Assembly (NCBI GenBank): GCA_031256575.1
Contig: JAIRQI010000021.1
Coordinates: forward strand, 1 to 5,492
Direction of reading: 5' to 3'
Length of the DNA stretch: 5,492 bases
Source: Coriobacteriales bacterium
GTDB lineage: Bacteria > Actinomycetota > Coriobacteriia > Coriobacteriales > UBA8131
Under the pieces are notes generated by a model, which worked only from the letters and a program-made list of their open reading frames with translations, had not been told where the DNA came from and ran no database searches. Within the stretch, counting starts at the first letter, position 1, and each line of letters opens with the position of its first letter. Position numbers and translations under genes: made by a program. Shown here one piece after another: positions 1 through 5,492 of this stretch.

Positions 1-1154
<1,154 letters not shown>

Positions 1155-1178
1155 TCATCCTTTCTTCAGTCGTTTAGA

Positions 1179-1469
1179 CTACTCGACGACTACGGCATAG
1201 ACGTCGTCGGCCCTGAGGATGATCAGCTCTTCGTCGCCGACTTTCACCTCCGTGCCACCATACTTGCTGTAAATCACGCTATCACCCACGTTGACCTGGG
1301 GTTTTACCAGGTTACCATGGCTATCCAGCTTGCCCTCGCCGACAGCGATGACCGTACCGCGATCCGGTTTCTCCTGAGCGGTTGACGCCAGGACCAGTCC
1401 GGAAGCGGTCGTGGTCTCCGCTTCATCCTGCTTGACGATAACCCGGTCGCCTAAAGGTTTTAGACTCAT
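1179..1469 (-). CDS. groES: Co-chaperonin GroES (Hsp10)
   Basis: This 96-residue protein forms the heptameric lid of the GroEL chamber in the cytosol. It begins MSLKPLGDRVIVKQ, the standard N-terminal strand of the family, and has the mobile loop around residues 16-33 with the hydrophobic tripeptide LVL at 25-27 that docks on GroEL. After that come RGTVIAVGEG, the VGDSVIYSKYGGTEV segment and a C-terminus ending in DDVYAVVVE. The length is normal for the family (about 95-100). The start at 1469 is fixed by a strong ribosome binding site, AAAAGGAGGT (complement of 1478-1487). It is the first gene of the groES-groEL operon, read leftwards, and its leader contains a perfect CIRCE operator, so heat-shock control by HrcA is expected. 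hrcA itself is not in the window. Confidence 0.98.
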   Translation of the reverse strand: MSLKPLGDRVIVKQDEAETTTASGLVLASTAQEKPDRGTVIAVGEGKLDSHGNLVKPQVNVGDSVIYSKYGGTEVKVGDEELIILRADDVYAVVVE

Positions 1470-1513
1470 CTAACAAGACCTCCTTTTTCATACAATATTG
1501 CCTTATCGAAAGA

Positions 1514-1540
1514 TTAGCACTCGTTTTAATAGAGTGCTAA
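1514..1540 (-). promoter_or_regulatory. CIRCE operator (HrcA binding site)
   Basis: This is a perfect inverted repeat, TTAGCACTC, 9 nt, GAGTGCTAA, identical to the CIRCE consensus bound by the heat-shock repressor HrcA. It lies about 45 nt ahead of groES and just downstream of the predicted -10 box at 1545-1550, where bound HrcA would block transcription start and early elongation. Confidence 0.97.
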
Positions 1541-1544
1541 AAGC

Positions 1545-1572
1545 ATGATACTATCACCAAGCGCAAATGCAA
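1545..1572 (-). promoter_or_regulatory. Predicted vegetative promoter of groES-groEL
   Basis: On the minus strand, TTGCAT (complement of 1567-1572) is followed after 16 nt by TATCAT (complement of 1545-1550), a fair match to a housekeeping -35/-10 pair. Transcription would start near 1537, inside the CIRCE element, the usual arrangement in HrcA-controlled operons. This is inferred from sequence only. Confidence 0.55.
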
Positions 1573-1740
1573 GCCGATAATCCTTGTGTTGAGAAAGTGT
1601 TTCCCCGTTAGCAGATTTCTTAGTCGCAAAGACTTAGATTTATGTGGAGAAGACCGAAGCGTGGCTCCGCTACCCACACTGCTGCAAAACCAAGTGCTTG
1701 ACCAGCCTTTTTTAGGCTTCTTGTCGATTGTACTGGTATC

Positions 1741-1783
1741 TGGGTTTATCCCTCAAGAATTGTACATTCTATGGGTTTATACT
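1741..1783 (+). promoter_or_regulatory. Candidate promoter/operator region of the methyltransferase operon
   Basis: The 300 bp between CIRCE and the methyltransferase start hold no convincing gene. Within them are two copies of TGGGTTTAT (1741-1749 and 1772-1780), offset by 31 bp or about three helical turns. Between them sits an inverted repeat AGAAT-N5-ATTCT (1756-1770). The second TGGGTTTAT copy runs into TATACT (1778-1783), a good -10 hexamer, but there is no good -35 at 17 nt. A promoter that needs an activator, with regulator sites in the repeats, would fit. The function is inferred. Confidence 0.35.
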
Positions 1784-1846
1784 TGGCACATCGGAATCGG
1801 AGGCAATAACAACAAAACATCATAATGAGCATTTAGGAGGTTTGAA

Positions 1847-2965
1847 ATGGATGCAAAAGCATTAGCCGAACAGCGCCTGGACCGCCTGATGAAGGCTGTC
1901 CGGCATGAGAAACCTGACCGTACGCCACTTTCATTAAATGGCAGCATCGCCTTTATGAAGTATGCCGGCTCGCAGAAGACTGTCGCGGACTTCTGTAACG
2001 ACCCGGTGGCTGCTGCCCGCGAAGCCTATCCGATTATCGCCGAACGGCTACCGAACATCGATATGGCCGATGGCTTTGGCATGTACCCGCCAACCATGGG
2101 CCTGGCCTGGTGGTGCGACATTCTGATTCCGGGCCGTGAGCTGGGGGTCAACGACCTCTGGCAGCTCGACGAGAAGTACTTCATGACCCGCGACGACTAC
2201 GATGTAATCCTAGATAAGGGTTGGGATTGGTACACCAATGATGTCATCTTCAACCGCCTAGGCATTACTCCAGAGCTTCTGGAGAAAGCCGGTCAGATTG
2301 GCATGGAGGTCGGCCAGATAACCGCTGATTATGGCTACCCAAACTGGGGAGCCGGCACCATGAACCAGAGCGTCATTGACAAACTGACCTCCGGTCGCGG
2401 CACTGTCGGCTTCTTCAGAGACATCAGGGAGATTCCAGACAAGCTGAAAGCGGTCATCGAAGTGATGCTGGAGACCGAGCTCGGTCACATGAAGGAAGGC
2501 TTGAAGAATGCCAAGCCCGGTACTGTCGGAATGTGCGCGCCAGCTATCCGCTGTACCTGCGACTATGTCTCTGAAGCTGTCTTTGAGGAGTTCATCTGGC
2601 CAACCATGTACAAGCCTGCCGACCTGATGCTAGAAGCCGGCCTCTACGTCTTCTTCCATAACGACTCCAACTGGAACGACTTTTTGCACTTCTATACCCA
2701 CTTTCCCAAGAAGCGTTGCATCTACGATTCCGACGGCCAGACCGACATCTACAAGATAAAAGAGCTTTTGGGCGACAGCATGTGCATTACTGGCAATGTC
2801 TCTCCCTCGATGCTCTCACTGGGAACTCCCGATGAAGTCTATGCCTTCTGCCGTCAGCAGATTGAGGATATGGGTGATGCCTACATCTTAAGCGGCTCCT
2901 GTTCGCTACCCCCGAACACTAAGCCGGAGAACCTCGATGCCATGAACGCTGCTGTGGCTGGCTAG
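1847..2965 (+). CDS. Uroporphyrinogen decarboxylase-family corrinoid methyltransferase (MtaA/MtbA-like)
   Basis: This 372-residue protein belongs to the URO-D superfamily, whose MtaA/MtbA branch moves methyl groups between a corrinoid protein and an acceptor such as coenzyme M using a bound zinc ion. Signs are the N-terminal RLMKAVRHEKPDRTPL segment (residues 14-28), the barrel-strand text VFFHNDSN (268-275), DSDGQTDIYKIKELLGD (294-310) and the C-terminal SGSCSLPPNTKPENLDAM (349-366). H271 and C352 fit two of the three zinc ligands of MtaA-type enzymes (HxC, then Cys over 70 residues on), but the Cys of HxC is Asp273 here. True heme-pathway HemE is unlikely because the next gene is a corrinoid protein. 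AGGAGG at 1835-1840, 6 nt upstream, fixes the start. The substrate and acceptor cannot be read from the sequence; a demethylase-type MT-I role is also possible. Confidence 0.85.
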   Translation: MDAKALAEQRLDRLMKAVRHEKPDRTPLSLNGSIAFMKYAGSQKTVADFCNDPVAAAREAYPIIAERLPNIDMADGFGMYPPTMGLAWWCDILIPGRELGVNDLWQLDEKYFMTRDDYDVILDKGWDWYTNDVIFNRLGITPELLEKAGQIGMEVGQITADYGYPNWGAGTMNQSVIDKLTSGRGTVGFFRDIREIPDKLKAVIEVMLETELGHMKEGLKNAKPGTVGMCAPAIRCTCDYVSEAVFEEFIWPTMYKPADLMLEAGLYVFFHNDSNWNDFLHFYTHFPKKRCIYDSDGQTDIYKIKELLGDSMCITGNVSPSMLSLGTPDEVYAFCRQQIEDMGDAYILSGSCSLPPNTKPENLDAMNAAVAG

Positions 2966-2995
2966 ACGACCAGGTAAATGAAAGGAGACATTCAA

Positions 2996-3622
2996 ATGAG
3001 CATAAATGAAAAAATCGTCAAGTCACTGACCGACTTGGACGAAGCAGTCTTATACGACGAGGTCAAGGCAGCCATCGCCGCCGGTAGCGAGCGGATGGAT
3101 ATCATCGCCTCCCTACAACAGGGCATGGCTAATATCGGCACCATGTTCTCCAACCGCGAGTACTTCATCTCCGAGTTGATGCTAGCCGCTGAAATTTTCG
3201 TGGAGTGCCAAAACCTCCTGGGTGGCGAAGCCGAAAGCGATGCCCGCTACGGCACCTTCGTTATCGGCACCGTCTATGGCGACGTGCATGATATCGGTAA
3301 GAATATCGTGGCCTCGATTTTCTCCTCATCCGGCTTTAAGGTCATCGACCTCGGTGTCGATGTGCAACCGCAAGCCTTCCTCGACGCCATTATAAAATAC
3401 GACCCCAAGGTGATTGGCCTCTCCTGCCTGCTTACGACAGCTTTCCCGGGTATGAAGGATGTCGTCGACCAGATTAAGGCGGCTGGCCTCGACCAGGGTC
3501 GCCAGATACTGATTGGTGGTGGGCCTGTGGAGCAAAGCACGGTTGAATATGTCGGAGCCGACGGTTACAGCTTCTCAGTCCAAGAAGCCGTAGAAATGGC
3601 AATCGCCTTCGTAACAGCCTGA
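2996..3622 (+). CDS. Corrinoid (B12-binding) methyl-carrier protein, MtbC/MtaC-like
   Basis: This 208-residue cytosolic protein carries a cobamide and shuttles the methyl group for its partner methyltransferase. Residues 1-85 form the helical cap domain typical of MtaC/MtbC and the methionine synthase B12 module. Residues from about 87 form the Rossmann-like B12 domain with GDVHDIGKN at 95-103; H98 of the D-x-H-x-x-G motif is the predicted lower axial cobalt ligand. The other cobamide-contacting elements, GLSCLLTT (141-148) and IGGGPV (173-178), are present. The length is usual for stand-alone carriers. An in-frame ATG at 2978 is less likely to be the start because AAAGGAG at 2981-2987 lies 8 nt before the ATG at 2996. 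It follows the methyltransferase by 30 nt and is surely cotranscribed. No methylamine- or methanol-specific partner or RamA-like reactivase is present, so the methyl donor is unknown. Confidence 0.93.
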   Translation: MSINEKIVKSLTDLDEAVLYDEVKAAIAAGSERMDIIASLQQGMANIGTMFSNREYFISELMLAAEIFVECQNLLGGEAESDARYGTFVIGTVYGDVHDIGKNIVASIFSSSGFKVIDLGVDVQPQAFLDAIIKYDPKVIGLSCLLTTAFPGMKDVVDQIKAAGLDQGRQILIGGGPVEQSTVEYVGADGYSFSVQEAVEMAIAFVTA

Positions 3623-3648
3623 CCAACTAGTACACCGAGTTTACATAT

Positions 3649-3680
3649 AAAGCCCTGGCATCTTGTATGACCAGGGCTTT
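3649..3680. terminator. Hairpin terminator between convergent units
   Basis: AAAGCCCTGG and CCAGGGCTTT form a perfect 10 bp stem around a 12 nt loop, 26 nt after the corrinoid-protein stop. The run of Ts is short on both strands, so it is a modest intrinsic terminator. Because the palindrome reads alike both ways, it could serve the methyltransferase operon and the minus-strand toxin-antitoxin locus. The toxin remnant's stop codon (3679-3681) overlaps its edge. Confidence 0.7.
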
Positions 3681-4004
3681 ACGATATCAGCTTCTCAATT
3701 GCTTCCACTGCCCAATATCGGTTGGGGCGTATTTGTTGCCCTGCTTCATCTTTGATGAACAGGATTTCCGGCTGGGCGGTATTATCAACGAGCCGAAATA
3801 CATCACTCAAAGCCAACACTCACATAACTCACGCAAACGTTCTGCTTCTTGCGCGGCTTCAAGGTCGGAACAACCGCGTGTTTTCTTGATGTCATCGGCA
3901 TTGATATACAACCCGACTTTATCCCAAGCCTGTGTAACAGTGCTCTTGCCGGAACCGTTAGGCCCTGCAAAAACGAGTATCTGTGGAGATTCAATCAATA
4001 TCAT
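3679..4004 (-). pseudogene. Zeta-toxin-like P-loop kinase, inactivated by internal deletion and frameshift
   Basis: Zeta toxins are P-loop kinases that phosphorylate UDP-activated sugars (PezT/zeta branch) or other small molecules. The 5' part, from the ATG at 4004, reads MILIESPQILVFAGPNGSGKST with Walker A GPNGSGKS at residues 14-21 and the NADD motif at 35-38. It then stops at 3807-3809 after 65 residues. A second piece, in another frame (3679-3804, 41 codons), begins DVFRLVDNT, continues to EILFIKDEAG and ends in RYWAVEAIEKLIS, which looks like the normal C-terminus of short (about 190-200 aa) zeta-like proteins. The 80-90 middle residues, including the expected substrate-binding and arginine-containing region, are missing. 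The gene overlaps the antitoxin's 3' end by 14 nt, so it was translationally coupled. It should be non-functional as a toxin; the 65-residue N-terminal piece could still be made. Confidence 0.8.
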
Positions 4005-4302
4005 AAACCCGCCTACCGTCAGGATATTCGAGGAAAGGACGATTCTGCATGTCATCGTACAGTGCGACAGGCGAGCCGGATGATTTATCAGTAGAAACCT
4101 TTGCGTTTACGGCTTCTTGCATACGACGCTCGATCGGGTCGCCGCTTAATTCAAGAGCGAAAGGGATTGCTCTCGAACGTGCTACTTGCGATAGATAGAT
4201 ATTAATGCCCGTACTCATGTTCATTCCGAGCGCGGTGAATACTGCCTCGGCTTGCTTTTTTGTTGTGTTATCTACACGAACACTTAACCTTGTTTCAGTC
4301 AT
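3991..4302 (-). CDS. RelB/DinJ-type ribbon-helix-helix antitoxin
   Basis: This 103-residue protein begins MTETRLSVRVDNTTKKQAEAV and continues with ALGMNMSTGINIYLSQVARSRAIPF. That is the beta-strand plus two-helix pattern of the RelB/DinJ family: a DNA-binding dimer that represses its own operon and neutralises a partner toxin with its C-terminal tail. The tail, about residues 52-103, is longer than in E. coli DinJ (86 aa) and ends EYPDGRRVYDID. The start at 4302 is backed by GGAGGTG (complement of 4310-4316), 7 nt upstream. The 3' end overlaps the zeta-like toxin gene by 14 nt, so the two form one operon. RelB/DinJ proteins usually pair with RelE/YafQ RNases, not with zeta kinases, so the pairing is notable. 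With the toxin decayed, this antitoxin is probably an orphan that still autoregulates. Confidence 0.88.
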   Translation of the reverse strand: MTETRLSVRVDNTTKKQAEAVFTALGMNMSTGINIYLSQVARSRAIPFALELSGDPIERRMQEAVNAKVSTDKSSGSPVALYDDMQNRPFLEYPDGRRVYDID

Positions 4303-4328
4303 GATTAAACACCTCCAAGTCTTTGTAT

Positions 4329-4361
4329 CCCATTATACACCCATTGGGCGCACATCGTCAG
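4329..4361 (-). promoter_or_regulatory. Promoter and likely operator of the antitoxin-toxin operon
   Basis: On the minus strand, CTGACG (complement of 4356-4361), an 18 nt spacer and a perfect TATAAT (complement of 4332-4337) precede the antitoxin start. On the plus strand, CCCATT occurs at 4329-4334 and 4340-4345, one helical turn (11 bp) apart and overlapping the -10. The second copy is part of a short CCCA-T-TGGG palindrome (4340-4348). Spacing of this kind suits a ribbon-helix-helix repressor. The promoter is well supported; the operator is inferred. Confidence 0.6.
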
Positions 4362-4375
4362 TCGCTGAATACTTT

Positions 4376-4621
4376 CTAAATAGCAGTTGCTTTTTTGTTA
4401 GCTTGAGCAAATGGCTCTTTTAGTTTGATACAAGAAGGACATGGTGATTGGTTTACATACAGCCAAGAGAAAGCACTAGGTGGCAGGTGTGACATTCCTT
4501 CCCCGACCTCCTGATACCTTGTCCCCTGACAACAGGAGCCAACGCAGCCACAACCACACAGACTATGATTTAGTTGATTAATATAGAGATAGCCGTGTGA
4601 TATTGTGAAATTCGCTCGCAT
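4376..4621 (-). CDS. Doubtful small Cys-rich ORF (81 aa), unknown
   Basis: I do not recognise this family. The reading frame has a Cys cluster LCGCGCVGSCC (residues 21-31) and a later CPSC (60-63) in a protein-like segment, SWLYVNQSPCPSCIKLKE, that ends in a lysine-rich tail. The paired Cys motifs could bind a metal or iron-sulfur centre, and the text after residue 33 is not low-complexity. Against it, I see no ribosome binding site before the ATG at 4621 and no clear promoter. It ends 14 nt before the antitoxin promoter and is on the same strand as the toxin-antitoxin pair, so it could be cargo or debris of the same inserted segment. Together with 4622-4701 it makes up a roughly 340 bp stretch with no secure gene. 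Confidence 0.25.
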   Translation of the reverse strand: MRANFTISHGYLYINQLNHSLCGCGCVGSCCQGTRYQEVGEGMSHLPPSAFSWLYVNQSPCPSCIKLKEPFAQANKKATAI

Positions 4622-4635
4622 GGCGGATAATCACA

Positions 4636-4697
4636 GATAACACGCGAGGCAAGGGTATGAAAAATCTGTTATCACTTAAGTAACCAGACGATACAAT
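4636..4697 (+). promoter_or_regulatory. Possible promoter with inverted repeat ahead of the GTPase gene
   Basis: GATAACA (4636-4642) and TGTTATC (4667-4673) form a perfect 7 bp inverted repeat with a 24 nt spacer. The right arm overlaps a possible -35, TTATCA (4669-4674), which lies 17 nt before TACAAT (4692-4697). Transcription from this pair would start close to the ribosome binding site (4702-4708), leaving a very short leader, so the assignment is weak. The repeat could be a regulator site. Confidence 0.3.
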
Positions 4698-4717
4698 TCA
4701 CGAAAGGGTCAAACAGC

Positions 4718-5323
4718 ATGAATATCATAATATTGGGAGGCTTTCTAGGTTCAGGTAAAACCACCACTCTACTGTCATTGGCTCGCTATCTGGTGGAGAA
4801 TTCCACATCTGATAGCGAGTTCAAGGTGATGATCATCGAGAACGAAGTCGGCGAGATTGGCATCGACGACAGCTACATCAGCGGCAGCGGCTTGAAGGTG
4901 AACACCCTCTTCAGTGGTTGCGCCTGCTGTACTCTATCCGGTGAGTTGACCACCGCTGCCCAAAACATCCAGAAGGAGTTTAATCCCGATTGGCTGATCG
5001 TTGAGACCACAGGGGTAGCCTACCCCCGCTCGATGGCTGAGAACCTGGAACATGCGGTGAAGTCTACTGCGAAGATTATCATCCTGGCCGATGTCAACCG
5101 CTTCGAGCGCCAGATGCGGGCGATGGCTGGCCTGATCACCGATCAGATTGTTGGCTCAGATGCTGTGATGGTGAACAAGATTGACTTAGTTGACGATGAA
5201 ATGCGTGACCAGGTTGAGGCGCATATCAGAAGCATAGAACCAAACACCCAGGTTCATTTGATCTGCGCCAGTGAAGGTGTAGATTCAGCAATCTGGGCCG
5301 GAATCGTCGGAGATGAGGTTTGA
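4718..5323 (+). CDS. Short CobW/P47K-type G3E GTPase (putative metallochaperone)
   Basis: This 201-residue protein is a G3E-family P-loop GTPase of the CobW/P47K (COG0523) branch, whose members help deliver metals such as zinc, cobalt or nickel to target proteins. The motifs are Walker A GFLGSGKTT (residues 8-16), ENEVGEIGID (41-50), the metal-binding GCACC (67-71), VETTG (95-99) and the guanine-specificity NKID (153-156). Full CobW proteins run to 300-400 residues with a His-rich linker and a CobW_C domain; this one ends after the GTPase core. GAAAGGG at 4702-4708, 9 nt before the ATG, supports the start. Its stop overlaps the next start (TGATG), and that next ORF opens with a His-rich run, as if linker and C-terminal part were a separate chain. 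Similar GTPases are found near corrinoid methyltransferase genes, which fits this neighbourhood. The metal and client are unknown. Confidence 0.9.
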   Translation: MNIIILGGFLGSGKTTTLLSLARYLVENSTSDSEFKVMIIENEVGEIGIDDSYISGSGLKVNTLFSGCACCTLSGELTTAAQNIQKEFNPDWLIVETTGVAYPRSMAENLEHAVKSTAKIIILADVNRFERQMRAMAGLITDQIVGSDAVMVNKIDLVDDEMRDQVEAHIRSIEPNTQVHLICASEGVDSAIWAGIVGDEV

Positions 5324-5492
5324 TGATGGCTGAAGAGCACGAGCACGAACACGAGCACGAGCACGACCATCAACATGGCGAGGATTGCGACTGCGAAGAA
5401 CACGACCATGATCACGACCATGACCATGTGCATACCAGCACTCCAGCAAATGGAGCCATAGAGGTCAACCTGCACGAAGAAGGGGCGATGAT
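5323..5492 (+). CDS. His-rich metal-binding protein, N-terminal part (runs off window)
   Basis: The ORF starts at the ATG overlapping the GTPase stop, with a second ATG immediately after it at 5326. It has ribosome-binding-like GGAG (5309-5312) and GAGG (5315-5318) upstream. Only 56 codons are visible. Residues 6-18 alternate His with Glu/Asp/Gln (seven His), then CDC (22-24), then His-Asp alternation at 27-37 (six His): 13 His in 37 residues. A less biased sequence, TSTPANGAIEVNLHEEGAM, follows. Such runs bind zinc, nickel or cobalt and occur in HypB, in the CobW linker and in metal transporters. There is no signal peptide or membrane segment in what is visible, so it is probably cytosolic and acts with the GTPase. 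Whether a CobW_C domain follows cannot be seen. The family is not identified. Confidence 0.85.
   Translation, partial: MMAEEHEHEHEHEHDHQHGEDCDCEEHDHDHDHDHVHTSTPANGAIEVNLHEEGAM

Noticed and set aside
1704..1718. Small hairpin AGCCT-TTTTT-AGGCT
   Set aside because: The stem is only 5 bp and no T-run follows it; too weak to call a terminator or riboswitch element.
1586..1825. A 79-codon plus-strand frame in the intergenic region
   Set aside because: No ribosome binding site and no family resemblance; it overlaps the candidate promoter repeats and is better explained as non-coding.
1541..1846. Possible cobalamin riboswitch ahead of the corrinoid operon
   Set aside because: I looked for the B12-box and conserved core elements and saw no convincing match; a covariance-model search for the cobalamin riboswitch would settle it.
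2258..2488. Minus-strand frame inside the methyltransferase gene
   Set aside because: Shadow of the coding frame; no start signal or motifs.
3667..4083. Plus-strand frame of 138 codons across the toxin-antitoxin locus
   Set aside because: It is antisense to the zeta-like remnant and the antitoxin 3' end, whose motifs are clear; no ribosome binding site.
5254..5475. Minus-strand frame rich in Met/Val/Leu/Phe that resembles a membrane protein
   Set aside because: It is the reverse complement of alternating His and Asp/Glu codons, which automatically gives Val/Met/Leu/Phe runs; the plus-strand ORF has proper coupling to the GTPase gene.

Overview
The window looks like chromosomal DNA from an anaerobic bacterium. 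Three things support this: a groES-groEL operon behind a perfect CIRCE operator (typical of Firmicutes, Chloroflexota and several other phyla), a corrinoid-dependent methyl-transfer gene pair, and a P47K/CobW-type GTPase. Genes have clear AGGAGG-type ribosome binding sites. I cannot assign a phylum; a Chloroflexota (Dehalococcoidia-like) or Firmicutes anaerobe is an inference from gene content only.

Layout. Positions 1-1148 (minus) hold the first 382 codons of groEL, whose 3' end runs off the left edge. Positions 1179-1469 (minus) are groES, transcribed first from a promoter overlapped by CIRCE (1514-1540). A divergent intergenic region of about 300 bp follows and carries candidate operator repeats. 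The plus-strand pair 1847-2965 (uroporphyrinogen-decarboxylase-family methyltransferase) and 2996-3622 (corrinoid protein) comes next, closed by a hairpin at 3649-3680. Convergent to it on the minus strand lies a toxin-antitoxin locus: an intact RelB/DinJ-type antitoxin (3991-4302) and a zeta-like toxin kinase gene (3679-4004) broken by an internal out-of-frame deletion. Upstream of that is a roughly 340 bp stretch with only a doubtful Cys-rich ORF. The right end has a short CobW/P47K GTPase (4718-5323) overlapping by 1 nt a very His-rich ORF that runs off the right edge.

How they fit together. The methyltransferase and corrinoid protein should form a module that moves a methyl group to or from a cobalt centre, but the window contains no substrate-specific partner and no corrinoid reactivase. 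The GTPase and His-rich protein look like a metal-handling pair, possibly a CobW-like metallochaperone split into two chains; a link to the corrinoid or zinc enzymes next door is plausible but unproven. The toxin-antitoxin remnant between them looks like an insertion that has since lost its toxin.

The points most worth a second look are the Asp replacing the usual Cys in the HxC zinc motif of the methyltransferase, the split GTPase/His-rich pair, and the unusual pairing of a RelB/DinJ-type antitoxin with a decayed zeta kinase.
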